The notes under the pieces were generated by a model. The model was not told where the DNA came from, ran no database searches, and saw nothing but the letters and a program-made list of their open reading frames with translations. DNA of 64,000 nucleotides from Alkalihalobacillus deserti (lineage in GTDB: Bacteria; Bacillota; Bacilli; Bacillales; Bacillaceae_D): assembly GCF_020734105.1 (NCBI RefSeq), contig NZ_JAJAFR010000004.1:310001-374000 (forward strand). Reading direction: 5' to 3'. The number at the start of each line of letters is the position of its first letter. Within the stretch, counting starts at the first letter, position 1. Shown piece by piece: positions 26,958 through 35,502 of this stretch. The translations under genes and the position numbers were made by a program.

Positions 26958-27109
26958 TAGTGTAATCCTTGGGCGAGTTGTTTATTATGTAGGCGCCAGG
27001 CTTTTTTAAGAGACGTATCACCCATAGTCATCGTCTCCATCTCTGTGTCATACGCTCGTTGTACGGCGTCTTTTTCTTGCTTGTAAACCAGCTTTAATTT
27101 TTTACACAT
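26957..27109 (-). CDS. Small hypothetical protein (50 aa) coupled to the DUF3813 gene
   Basis: A 50-codon gene reading MCKKLKLVYKQEKDAVQRAY, then DTEMETMTMGDTSLKKAWRL and HNKQLAQGLH. It is charged and probably one long helix. AAAGGAG stands 10 bases before the ATG. Its TAA shares bases with the ATG of the DUF3813 gene, which supports real translation. No family recognised. Confidence 0.7.
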   Translation of the reverse strand: MCKKLKLVYKQEKDAVQRAYDTEMETMTMGDTSLKKAWRLHNKQLAQGLH

Positions 27110-27187
27110 GGTGTTATTGCTCCTTTGGTATGAAATGGAATGTTACATCATTAAGTTGCCCTTTAATGTCCATCTCATTCAAAAGTT

Positions 27188-28000
27188 TTAGCGTAAATGA
27201 AGAGCTTCTTCTAGGTAAACAGCGATGCCATCTTCTTCATTAGAGAGAGTAACGGCATTTGCGAGTGTTCTTAATTCTTTTATGCCATTTGCCATTGCAA
27301 CACCTTGACCGGCAAATTCAATCATCTCAAAGTCATTGTCTTCATCACCAAAGGCGATAATACGTTCTTTAGGGATATTGTAAAAATCAGCTACCTTCTT
27401 TAAACCAATCGCTTTATTCATACCTGCCTTGACAACTTCTATGATATTCCAAGGAGCGCCCCAAACCCTTTGATCGATCACTTCAGCATGGGCGTCTACT
27501 AAAAGCTCACGTAACTGTTTAACATGGTGGTCCTGTGGATGAATGAGGACGCAAGTAGGGTCATCTTGTAAAATATGTAGTAAGTTTCCGTAATCGACTG
27601 GACTCTGTCCAGCAAGGAACGTTTCCAAAAATACTTCATCAAAATGACGAAGGTAAAAATCATCAATAACTTCAACCATGATATTACTAACGTTAAACGC
27701 TTCGCATGTCTCGATGACTGTTTTAGCTGTTTTTAAATCTAATGGTGAATGATATGTGCCGAAGCTTTTATCAAAAGGGTGATGAACGAAAGCGCCATTA
27801 AAATTAACGATCGCTGTATCAAGTTTTAATTCTTGGTAATACTGGATGCTGGCTCTGTAAGGTCTACCGGTAGAAATAGAAACGATATGACCTTGTTCCC
27901 TTGCCTTAGCAATAGTAGCTTTTGTCTTTGTGGATATTGTTTTCTCATCGGTTAGTAACGTACCATCTAAATCTAAAGCAATTAAGTGTTGTTCAGGCAT
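27188..28000 (-). CDS. Cof-type HAD-IIB phosphatase (YitU/YkrA-like)
   Basis: A 270-residue HAD hydrolase. Motif I is ALDLDGTLLTDE (nucleophile DxD), motif II ISTGRPYR, motif III lysine in VKAGMNKAIGL and motif IV GDEDNDFEMIEFAG. The alpha/beta cap of subclass IIB lies between motifs II and III. Relatives dephosphorylate small sugar phosphates or flavin precursors; the substrate here is open. GGGAGGA favours the ATG at 28000 over a TTG one codon earlier. Confidence 0.88.
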   Translation of the reverse strand: MPEQHLIALDLDGTLLTDEKTISTKTKATIAKAREQGHIVSISTGRPYRASIQYYQELKLDTAIVNFNGAFVHHPFDKSFGTYHSPLDLKTAKTVIETCEAFNVSNIMVEVIDDFYLRHFDEVFLETFLAGQSPVDYGNLLHILQDDPTCVLIHPQDHHVKQLRELLVDAHAEVIDQRVWGAPWNIIEVVKAGMNKAIGLKKVADFYNIPKERIIAFGDEDNDFEMIEFAGQGVAMANGIKELRTLANAVTLSNEEDGIAVYLEEALHLR

Positions 28001-28191
28001 CAAAATCTTCCTCCCATTGGTTGATATTTCTTATGAAATATTCCGTATTCGTTCAATTTTTATTGAGTGAAAATATGATATGATAGACTTGCTTTTAAGA
28101 GGTGTTAAGAAAGTTGTTCTAAACGTAACCGTTGTCTCAACTTTCAAGAATGTATGTATTTTATTAAATTCTCGACAAAGGAGGTAATGCA

Positions 28192-29109
28192 GTGGATGTA
28201 TTATTTGAGAATTTTGGGTTCCGAGCTCTATGGACTCCGGAGTTATTAATTGGTTTAGCAGTTGTTGGGATAGTGTATTTCCTGATGATTACAAAATGGC
28301 GTCATCGCTTCAAAAGCTCAACTCCTGTAGGGCTGAAGCAAAGAATATATTTTATTTTGGCACTGATTGCTTTATACATTGGTTGGGGTAGTCCTCTTTA
28401 CCTAGCAGGACATATTATGATTAGCTATCACATGACACAAATGGTATTTGCCTATTTTATTGCGACTCCTCTCTTTTTGCTTGGTACACCTACTTGGTTT
28501 TTGCAAGCTTTTATTGAGCGTTTTCGTTCTCCTATGACAGAGAGGATCTTTCGTGTAATATGGAGTCCAATAGCAGCTCTTTTCTTATTTAACGGGCTTT
28601 TTTCATTTTATCATGTTCCATTAATGTTTGATACATTGATGCAAGCTGTCGTACTACACAGTTTATATGAGTATTTGTTGTTATTTACTGCGTTATTAAT
28701 GTGGTGGCATATGATTGCTCCATTACCAAATGCATTTCCATTATCAGACTTACGAAGAGTAGGGTATATTTTTGCTAATGGTATTCTTATTACACCTGCT
28801 TGTGCTTTAATTATTTTTGCTGGGGCTCCTCTTTATCAAACGTACACGGATCCAACAGTATGGGCTAATGTGATGGCTTTTTGTTTGCCAGCAGGAGCGG
28901 AGGTACCACTTTCCCTTTTTTCAGGTCCTAATTCCTTTACATTTTTAGAAGCGAGAATGGACCAGCAGCTTGCAGGAGTCTTAATGAAAATCATGCAAGA
29001 AATCGCTTATGGTATTACGATTGGTTATGTGTTTAAGCAATGGTTAACCAAAGAAAAACAACAGGATGGGGAGTTAACGATTAGCGATATCCCGACAGCG
29101 AGTAGGTAG
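28192..29109 (+). CDS. ctaG: CtaG cytochrome c oxidase assembly protein (caa3 type)
   Basis: A 305-residue membrane protein with seven predicted transmembrane segments. Family signatures include SPLYLAGHIMISYHMTQM, FYHVPLMFD and MWWHMIAP, with conserved histidines thought to bind copper. CtaG is needed for caa3 oxidase assembly in Bacillus. The GTG start follows AAAGGAGGT. A Sco-type copper protein and a redoxin follow on the same strand, consistent with a copper and oxidase maturation cluster. Confidence 0.9.
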   Translation: MDVLFENFGFRALWTPELLIGLAVVGIVYFLMITKWRHRFKSSTPVGLKQRIYFILALIALYIGWGSPLYLAGHIMISYHMTQMVFAYFIATPLFLLGTPTWFLQAFIERFRSPMTERIFRVIWSPIAALFLFNGLFSFYHVPLMFDTLMQAVVLHSLYEYLLLFTALLMWWHMIAPLPNAFPLSDLRRVGYIFANGILITPACALIIFAGAPLYQTYTDPTVWANVMAFCLPAGAEVPLSLFSGPNSFTFLEARMDQQLAGVLMKIMQEIAYGITIGYVFKQWLTKEKQQDGELTISDIPTASR

Positions 29110-29195
29110 AGATTTAGTTTATTTAGAGTGTTGTTCCAAAGCAAGAGAAGTATTCACTGCGGTTTATATGTTTATGACTAAGAAAGGAACTGGTT

Positions 29196-29789
29196 ATGAG
29201 AATAGTTATATCACTCTTGTTATTAGCCTTATTAGGAGGCTGTGGTTGGGTGTATCAAGTTGGAAGTGGTGGCTCATCCGAGTATGACATTTCAAAAGCT
29301 GAGATGAAAACGATGAATTTTGAGTTTATCAATCAAAATGGTACAGCATATGGGACGGAGCAATTGCAAGGTCAATATTGGTTAGCCAATTTAATATTCA
29401 CGCATTGTCCTTCCGTTTGTCCAACGATGACACCTAATATGCAACGGCTTCAAGCGGCAATGAAGGAAGAGGGGATTGAGATGTCGTTTATTTCTTTTAC
29501 GGTTGATCCAGAAAGAGACACCCCTGAAGCACTTTACTCATACGGAAACAATGTTGGCGCAGATTTAACATCATGGCAGTTTCTGTCGGGATACACGATA
29601 GAGCAAATTACAGAATTTGCTGCTGAAAGCTTTAAAACACCTGTTCAGCATATTGATGATAGTGACGATATTGTTCATAGTACAAGCTTTTTCTTAGTAG
29701 ACCCAAATGGAAACGTTATTCGGAAATACGATGGGCTACAGTCGAATCAAAAACCGATTATTGATGACCTTTTAAAAACCGTTAAATAG
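29196..29789 (+). CDS. SCO1/SenC-family copper-binding lipoprotein
   Basis: A 197-residue lipoprotein (lipobox L-G-G-C, Cys16) with a thioredoxin fold. The copper site is complete: C71-P-S-V-C75-P plus H161 in DDIVHSTSFFLVD. FTVDPERDTPE is also typical. Sco proteins deliver or reduce copper for the CuA centre of cytochrome oxidase on the outer membrane face. It lies 86 bp after ctaG and 46 bp before the redoxin gene. Confidence 0.92.
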   Translation: MRIVISLLLLALLGGCGWVYQVGSGGSSEYDISKAEMKTMNFEFINQNGTAYGTEQLQGQYWLANLIFTHCPSVCPTMTPNMQRLQAAMKEEGIEMSFISFTVDPERDTPEALYSYGNNVGADLTSWQFLSGYTIEQITEFAAESFKTPVQHIDDSDDIVHSTSFFLVDPNGNVIRKYDGLQSNQKPIIDDLLKTVK

Positions 29790-29835
29790 TAAGGTTTATC
29801 GTAACAAATGTAAAGTGACTAGAAGAGGTGAAAAA

Positions 29836-30354
29836 ATGGTATTGGCTATGAAATCTAGATGGATGATTGCTGTTTTAATCTTAAGCGTCTTTTTAACAGC
29901 GTGTGGAACGTCAGATGTGGAACCAGACGGAGAATTAAGTCTTATTGACGAACAAGGTGAAGAGGTTACCTTGACTAATAAAGATCGAGCGACAATTTTG
30001 TTTCACTTCACGGAAGTTGGCTGAGGACTTTGCCAACAGCAGCTGGTTCAGCTGCAAGAGAATATAGAGTTATTTGAAGGATTAGATGCTGACCTTTATG
30101 CCATTAGTACGGATACTCCTGCTAATTCAAAAAGCTTAAAAGAAGCCGGGGCATTTACATTTACATTTTTATCAGATCATACATTTGAAGTGCTCGAACA
30201 TGTGAATATGAGAAATGATCAAATTTCCTATCGAGGAGTTAGTATTCTCGATAAAAATGGGAAGTATATCTATCATCAAGTAAATGATCATTGGGGCGAA
30301 CAAATTGAATTGATCGCTTCTACCGTTCATGATGAATTTAGTAAACTAGATTAA
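29836..30354 (+). CDS. Redoxin-family lipoprotein with in-frame TGA (candidate selenoprotein, UxxC)
   Basis: One frame runs 172 codons from ATG 29836 (AGAGGTGA upstream) to TAA 30352, broken only by TGA at 30022. Residues 1-23 are a lipoprotein signal (L-T-A-C23). The rest is a thioredoxin/AhpC-TSA fold: ATILFHFTEVG, [TGA63], GLCQQQLVQLQENIELFEGL, DADLYAISTDTPANSKSL, FTFLSDHTFEVLEHVN, GVSILDKNGKYIYHQ. The TGA occupies the first cysteine of the CxxC active site (U63-G-L-C66), as aligned with redoxins that read WCPxC there. A hairpin at 30039-30055 fits bacterial SECIS rules. It would act outside the membrane in disulfide or peroxide chemistry. Alternatives are a nonsense mutation or sequencing error; sel genes are not in the window. 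Confidence 0.7.
30039..30055 (+). promoter_or_regulatory. Candidate bacterial SECIS hairpin downstream of the in-frame TGA
   Basis: GCAGCTG and CAGCTGC pair perfectly around GTT (or as 6 bp around GGTTC). The apical loop begins 21-22 nt after the TGA, and G occupies the first loop positions, both within the published bSECIS model. It is formed by consecutive CAG and CTG codons, GC-rich for this gene. Confidence 0.55.
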
Positions 30355-30472
30355 GTAAGTTAAAGACATGCCAATAAACGATAAGTAGTTCCGATAATGT
30401 GGAGAAAAAGTAAAAGATCAGATAAATCACAACAGAAATAACGAGTGAAATAACATAACAATTAGCACACAA

Positions 30473-30512
30473 AAGCGCTTGGATGATTATTAAAATTCCA
30501 AGCGTTTTATTT
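30473..30512 (+). terminator. Rho-independent terminator of the ctaG-sco-redoxin unit
   Basis: CGCTTGGA and TCCAAGCG form an 8-bp stem followed by TTTTATTTTA, about 120 bp after the redoxin stop. Confidence 0.7.
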
Positions 30513-30701
30513 TATACCTTATTTAAGTTAAGCACCGAATTAAATAAAGGAAGTTGACTGATGGTTAGCGGACATATAATCCGTTATTTTCGTAAAACTG
30601 GCTACTTTCATGATACAAGAGGATACCAGGTCCGCTATTTCAAAAAATCTCTAACAAAATTGCAATGGGATTTCATATGTTAAAACTAAATAAACTTTGA
30701 T

Positions 30702-30760
30702 ATAACACATCAATTAAAAGCCCAAATCACTATGATTTGGGCTTTTAATTGATGTGTTAT
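30702..30760. repeat. Perfect 28-bp inverted repeat with 3-nt loop
   Basis: Arms 30702-30729 and 30733-30760 are exact reverse complements around CTA. The core is AAAGCCCAAATCA. TTCTTG follows but not a clean T-run. It stands free, about 350 bp from the nearest gene on either side. Confidence 0.85.
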
Positions 30761-31004
30761 TTCTTGTGTTTCTCCAAAAATGGAACTACTTAAATAAACG
30801 AGGTGTTCCTTTTATATATAATCGAAATCGTTCCGATAACATCTGCCAAAAGATGGATAAGGAAGTAAAACCGTTTAAAAAAAGCGATGAAAAATAGACA
30901 GACACATATTAGAGTCAGAAAATGTATAATGATTTCATATTCTCCTTACTCATGAAGAGGATCTATATAAATAAAAAAAATCATTGAAAGTAGTCGATTT
31001 AGCC

Positions 31005-31071
31005 GTTGAATAAAAAATAGACAAAATAAAATAAAAATACAGTTGAATTAATTTTTATACATAGATATAAT
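31005..31071 (+). promoter_or_regulatory. argC promoter with candidate ARG boxes
   Basis: TTGAAT (31043-31048) and TATAAT (31066-31071) are spaced by 17 bp, a good sigma-A promoter. GTTGAATAAAAAATAGA (31005-31021) and the reverse complement of 31042-31062 (ATGTATAAAAATTAATTCAA) resemble the AhrC/ArgR box CATGAATAAAAATTCAAG; the second overlaps the -35. Arginine repression is therefore likely. Confidence 0.6.
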
Positions 31072-31120
31072 GAGTAACAAGATCAAAAGAGCAGATATAG
31101 AAAAGTTGGGAGAGGTTGAA

Positions 31121-32158
31121 ATGAGAGTTGGCATTATAGGGGCTACAGGTTATGGTGGCGCAGAATTGTTAAGGCTACTAAACCAACATCCTCATGTGCA
31201 AGATATCGTCTTATATTCATCTTCAAAAGAAGGCATGAATATACAAGAATCATATCCGCACGTATCTGAGATTTACTACAACGAACTCAAATCGATAAAT
31301 ATAGAATCAGTCAAAGAAGAGGTTGATACGGTTTTCCTTGCAACACCTCCTGGAGTTTCAGCAGAGTGGTCAGGAAAATTGGCGGTTGCAGGTTGTCAGG
31401 TTATTGATTTATCTGGTGATTTACGTTTGGAAGATCCAGATGTCTATGAATCTTGGTATAAAAGAGAAGCTGCACCGCTTTCTTTAATTCAAGATGCGGT
31501 GTATGGACTTCCTGAATGGAATCGTGAATTGATAAAAACGGCAAAGGTTATTTCAAACCCTGGTTGTTATCCTACAGCGACACTACTGGGTCTTGCCCCA
31601 CTTGTTAAAAACGATTTGATTGAAGTTGATTCCATTATAATAGATGCAAAGTCAGGAACATCTGGAGCAGGAAGATCCCCTTCAGCTATTACACACTTTA
31701 GTGAAATGAATGAAAATTTCAAAATTTATCAAATTAACCAACATAAACATGTTCCAGAAATTGAACAGCTTTTGCATAAATGGAATAAAGGGATTTCTAC
31801 GGTCACCTTTCAACCACATCTAGTGCCAATGGTACGTGGGATCATGGCAACTATATATGTAAAAGCAAAGAAGAAGACAACAGAACAAGAGCTAAGAGAA
31901 CTTTACCGAGAAACCTACGGCCATGAGCGTTTCGTTCGAGTGAGACCAGATGGGCAATATCCTGCTACGAAGGAAGTTTACGGTAGTAATTATTGCGATA
32001 TTGGGATAACTTATGATAAAAGAACTGGACGAATTACGGTTGTGTCAGTAATTGATAATGTGGTTAAAGGAGCTTCTGGTCAAGCGATTCAAAATTTTAA
32101 TATTATGAATGGATTTGAAGAAGAAACTGGGCTGAAATTAGTTCCGATGTATCCATAA
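31121..32158 (+). CDS. argC: N-acetyl-gamma-glutamyl-phosphate reductase
   Basis: A 345-residue enzyme, normal length. N-terminal NADP fold [16 protein letters not shown]; catalytic cysteine in [22 protein letters not shown] and HKHVPEIEQ follow. It reduces N-acetylglutamyl phosphate to the semialdehyde in arginine (acetyl-cycle) synthesis. The frame opens at 31070, but that ATG lies inside the -10 box; GGGAGAGG fits the ATG at 31121. First gene of a seven-gene operon ordered as in B. subtilis. Its TAA overlaps the next frame. Confidence 0.96.
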   Translation: MRVGIIGATGYGGAELLRLLNQHPHVQDIVLYSSSKEGMNIQESYPHVSEIYYNELKSINIESVKEEVDTVFLATPPGVSAEWSGKLAVAGCQVIDLSGDLRLEDPDVYESWYKREAAPLSLIQDAVYGLPEWNRELIKTAKVISNPGCYPTATLLGLAPLVKNDLIEVDSIIIDAKSGTSGAGRSPSAITHFSEMNENFKIYQINQHKHVPEIEQLLHKWNKGISTVTFQPHLVPMVRGIMATIYVKAKKKTTEQELRELYRETYGHERFVRVRPDGQYPATKEVYGSNYCDIGITYDKRTGRITVVSVIDNVVKGASGQAIQNFNIMNGFEEETGLKLVPMYP

Positions 32159-32175
32159 TGAAGGGTGGTCATTTT

Positions 32176-33408
32176 GTGAAAGGTATTACAGCACCGACGG
32201 TTACGGAAATTGAAAATGGTAGTATAGTGACTCCAAAAGGTTTTTCAGCGACAGGATTACATTCTGGAGTAAAAAGAAAAAGACTAGATTTAGGAGCTAT
32301 TCTTTGTGAAGTTCCTGCTAGTGTAGCAGCCGTATATACATGTAATCGAATTCAAGCAGCACCGCTTAAGGTCACAAAAGAATCGATTGAAAAAGAAGGG
32401 AAAATCCAAGCGTTAGTCGTTAATAGCGGTAATGCAAATGCATGTACGGGTAAAAGAGGATTAGAGGATGCTTATGAAATGAGAAAGCAAAGTGCTAATC
32501 ATTTTGAAATTCCTGATCATTATGTAGCGATTACATCAACGGGTGTAATTGGTGAATATCTGTCTATGGAAAAAATTGTTACAGGAATTAAACAGCTTGA
32601 ACCAAAGTCTTCGTTAGAGAATGCAGAAGCGTTTAATAAAGCGATTTTAACAACGGATACCACAAATAAAAAAGTATGCTTTGAGACAATTATAGATGGG
32701 AAAAAAGTTTCCATCGGTGGAGTAGCAAAAGGCTCTGGGATGATTAATCCGAACATGGCTACAATGCTTTCTTTTGTTACAACTGACGCAAATGTAGAAT
32801 CAGATGTACTACAACAAGCATTATCTAACATTACAAATCAAACATTTAACCGAATTACCGTAGATGGAGATACATCGACAAATGATATGGTTGTCGTAAT
32901 GGCATCAGGTTTAGCTGATAACGATACACTTTCTCCAAATCACCCAGATTGGGATGGCTTCTACCTTGCCTTAAAAGAAACTTGTGAGTCACTAGCGAAA
33001 CAAATTGCTAGAGACGGTGAAGGGGCAACAAAGCTAATTGAAGTACGAGTGAATGGTGCTTTAAATGATGAAGAGGCAGGAAAAGTAGCGAAGAAAATCG
33101 TTGGGTCAGATCTTGTTAAATCAGCGGTCTTTGGTACAGATGCAAACTGGGGACGAATTATTTGTGCAATTGGTTATAGTGGGTGTGAAATTAATCCTGA
33201 AACGATTGACATTGCAATCGGACCTGTTCAAACCCTTGTCCAAAGTCAACCTACAACATTTTCAGAAGAAGAAGCGAAATCTTACATGGAAAATAATGAT
33301 ACGGTTGTAATTGAAGTTGAACTTCATTTAGCTAATGGAAGTGGCAAAGCATGGGGTTGCGACTTATCTTACGATTATGTACGGATAAATGCAGGATATA
33401 GAACGTAA
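32176..33408 (+). CDS. argJ: Bifunctional ornithine acetyltransferase/N-acetylglutamate synthase
   Basis: A 410-residue ArgJ. The autocleavage site is PNMATMLSF with Thr196 as the N-terminal nucleophile of the beta chain; KGSGMI before it forms the oxyanion region. It recycles the acetyl group from N-acetylornithine to glutamate. GGGTGG favours the GTG at 32176 over an ATG at 32158 that overlaps the argC stop. The argB start lies 28 bp after its stop. Confidence 0.95.
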   Translation: MKGITAPTVTEIENGSIVTPKGFSATGLHSGVKRKRLDLGAILCEVPASVAAVYTCNRIQAAPLKVTKESIEKEGKIQALVVNSGNANACTGKRGLEDAYEMRKQSANHFEIPDHYVAITSTGVIGEYLSMEKIVTGIKQLEPKSSLENAEAFNKAILTTDTTNKKVCFETIIDGKKVSIGGVAKGSGMINPNMATMLSFVTTDANVESDVLQQALSNITNQTFNRITVDGDTSTNDMVVVMASGLADNDTLSPNHPDWDGFYLALKETCESLAKQIARDGEGATKLIEVRVNGALNDEEAGKVAKKIVGSDLVKSAVFGTDANWGRIICAIGYSGCEINPETIDIAIGPVQTLVQSQPTTFSEEEAKSYMENNDTVVIEVELHLANGSGKAWGCDLSYDYVRINAGYRT

Positions 33409-33436
33409 TAGTGAAAATCCCGGGGAGGGGAAACGA

Positions 33437-34222
33437 GTGAAGGATGTTGTTGTAATTAAATGCGGGGGAAGTACGATTGCTGAGTTATCCTCTGAATTTT
33501 TTAAAAGTGTTGTGAAAATGCAAGAGAGTGGGAAGCATCCGATTATCGTACATGGTGGTGGTCCAGCTATCAATCAGCTTTTGCAAAAACTAGACATAAA
33601 ATCGGAATTTGTTGATGGACTCAGAAAAACGACTGAAGACGTGCTAGATACAGCTGAAATGGTCCTTTGTGGAAAAGTAAATAAGCAAGTTGTTACAAGC
33701 ATCCATCAAGCTGGAGGGCAAGCGGTTGGATTATCTGGTTGTGATGGGAAATTAATAGAAGTGAAACCGATTAATGAAGGAATGCTCGGGTATGTCGGTG
33801 AACCGACAAAGATTAACACAAATTTACTTTCCTCTCTTATGGAATTGAACATGATACCAGTCATTGCTCCAATTGGAATGAATGAACAAGGTATTCATTA
33901 TAATGTGAATGCAGACAGTGCAGCAGCAGCTATAGCCAAAGAACTTGGTGCAGAACAGCTTGTGTTTGTGACCGATGTAGATGGGATTTTAAAAGATGGA
34001 AAGTGCCTGGATAAAGTGACAGCCGATGAGATTGAAGCATATATTGCTGACGGAACGATCTATGGTGGAATGCTTCCTAAAGTAAGAGCAGCCCTTTCTA
34101 CATTAACGGATAGTTTACAATCTGTCATGATAATGAATGGGAAGTCTACAAATGTTGGAGACGATGGGGCCGTTAAAGGAACAACAATAATAAGGTCAAA
34201 AATGAAACTTTATGTTTCTTAA
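33437..34222 (+). CDS. argB: Acetylglutamate kinase
   Basis: A 261-residue amino-acid kinase: VVIKCGGSTI (phosphate-binding Lys), HGGGPAINQLL and NVNADSAAAAIAKELGAEQLV, then FVTDVDGIL. It phosphorylates N-acetylglutamate. GGGGAGGGG fits the GTG at 33437; an earlier ATG lies inside argJ and lacks a site. Length and lack of an N-terminal helix suggest the arginine-insensitive short form known from organisms with ArgJ. Confidence 0.95.
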   Translation: MKDVVVIKCGGSTIAELSSEFFKSVVKMQESGKHPIIVHGGGPAINQLLQKLDIKSEFVDGLRKTTEDVLDTAEMVLCGKVNKQVVTSIHQAGGQAVGLSGCDGKLIEVKPINEGMLGYVGEPTKINTNLLSSLMELNMIPVIAPIGMNEQGIHYNVNADSAAAAIAKELGAEQLVFVTDVDGILKDGKCLDKVTADEIEAYIADGTIYGGMLPKVRAALSTLTDSLQSVMIMNGKSTNVGDDGAVKGTTIIRSKMKLYVS

Positions 34223-34234
34223 GGGGGAATGAAC

Positions 34235-35398
34235 ATGAGTGCACTTTTTCCAACTTATGCTAGATGGAACATTAAACCAGAAACAGGAATTGGTTCAACA
34301 CTAATAGATGCATCTGGAAAAGAGTATTTAGACTTTATTTCAGGAATTGCTGTTTGTAACTTAGGTCATTGCCATCCGAAGGTGATCTCAGCTGTACAGA
34401 AACAACTAGAAAAATTGTGGCATGTATCTAACCTTTTTGAAATTGAGGGTCAAGAGAAAGTCGCCCAGTTACTTGTTGATCATAGTGTAGGGGATTACGT
34501 CTTTTTCTGTAATAGTGGTGCAGAGGCCAATGAGGCAGCCATTAAATTAGCTAGAAAATCAACGGGAAAACATCATATCGTCTCCATGAAAAATTCCTTT
34601 CATGGACGCACGCTTGGGAGTATGGCGGCAACAGGGCAAGATAAAATTCATCAAGGGTTCGGTCCGCTCTTAACGGAGTTTACGTATATTGAGATGAATA
34701 ATGCGAGCTCCCTTAAAGAAGCTGTAACAGAGGATACAGCTGCCATTATGGTTGAGGTCATCCAAGGAGAAGGCGGCATTCGCTTAATGACCGAGGAATT
34801 CGCCAGTGCATTGAAAGCTATTTGTGAACAGTATGGTTGTCTCTTAATTATTGATGAAGTACAAACGGGAATTGGGCGAACAGGAACCGCGTTTGCTTAC
34901 GAGCAATTTGGTTTAGATCCGGATATGATTACTCTCGCAAAAGGTTTAGGGAATGGATTTCCAGTTGGTGCACTTATTGGAAAAGAAGGATTAAAAGAAG
35001 CTTTCACTCCAGGAAGTCATGGGTCAACATTTGGTGGAAACCCTCTAGCCATGGCAGCAGCAGAAGCTGTATTAAATGAAGTTTTCACGTTACCGTTACT
35101 AGAATCAGTTCAAGCTAAAGGGAAATGGTTTAAAGCAGAGCTTGAGAGCCTTAACTCTCTTTCATTAGTAGAGGAAGTTCGTGGGAAAGGTTTGATGTTA
35201 GGGATTGCATGTGAAATAGAAGTGGCTCCTATCATCGAAGCTTGTAGAGAAAAGGGATTACTCGTTTTACCTGCTGGACCAAAAGTATTGCGTCTATTAC
35301 CACCGTTAATTGTGACAGATAAGGAACTTAAAAAGGCTACAGATATTTTAACGGACGTTTTAACAACAATTGATGCAAAACAAGGGGTCAATTTATAA
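34235..35398 (+). CDS. argD: Acetylornithine aminotransferase
   Basis: A 387-residue class III PLP aminotransferase. The PLP lysine lies in [14 protein letters not shown], preceded by [38 protein letters not shown] and [13 protein letters not shown] are present. It converts N-acetylglutamate semialdehyde to N-acetylornithine. AAGGGGG is 7 bases from the ATG at 34235 and only 1 from the ATG at 34229, so the former is chosen. Confidence 0.95.
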   Translation: MSALFPTYARWNIKPETGIGSTLIDASGKEYLDFISGIAVCNLGHCHPKVISAVQKQLEKLWHVSNLFEIEGQEKVAQLLVDHSVGDYVFFCNSGAEANEAAIKLARKSTGKHHIVSMKNSFHGRTLGSMAATGQDKIHQGFGPLLTEFTYIEMNNASSLKEAVTEDTAAIMVEVIQGEGGIRLMTEEFASALKAICEQYGCLLIIDEVQTGIGRTGTAFAYEQFGLDPDMITLAKGLGNGFPVGALIGKEGLKEAFTPGSHGSTFGGNPLAMAAAEAVLNEVFTLPLLESVQAKGKWFKAELESLNSLSLVEEVRGKGLMLGIACEIEVAPIIEACREKGLLVLPAGPKVLRLLPPLIVTDKELKKATDILTDVLTTIDAKQGVNL

Positions 35399-35502
35399 GT
35401 ACAGATGATCACTACCTAAACGAGTAGTGATTTAATATGATAAGCGTTGTATAAAAATCGAATAACTAGTATAAGTATTCGTTTAAATGGGGAGGGAATC
35501 AG

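Larger units (their letters stand above)
30355..31041. other. Long non-coding gap before the arginine operon
   Basis: About 690 bp without a gene. It holds the redoxin terminator, an inverted repeat with TAGCGGAC arms (30566-30573 and 30630-30637) and a perfect 28-bp hairpin at 30702-30760. The last 250 bp are AT-rich and lead into the argC promoter. No T-box or leader peptide seen. Confidence 0.6.

Noticed and set aside
30025-30354. A separate downstream gene after the TGA
   Set aside because: There is no start codon with ribosome site near the TGA, and the downstream part is the direct continuation of the same redoxin fold.
30761-31041. T-box or arginine leader before argC
   Set aside because: No T-box sequence or specifier stem; a normal sigma-A promoter lies 50 bp before the argC start.
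31070-31120. Upstream ATG for argC
   Set aside because: It overlaps the -10 box of the predicted promoter; the start at 31121 has a proper ribosome site.
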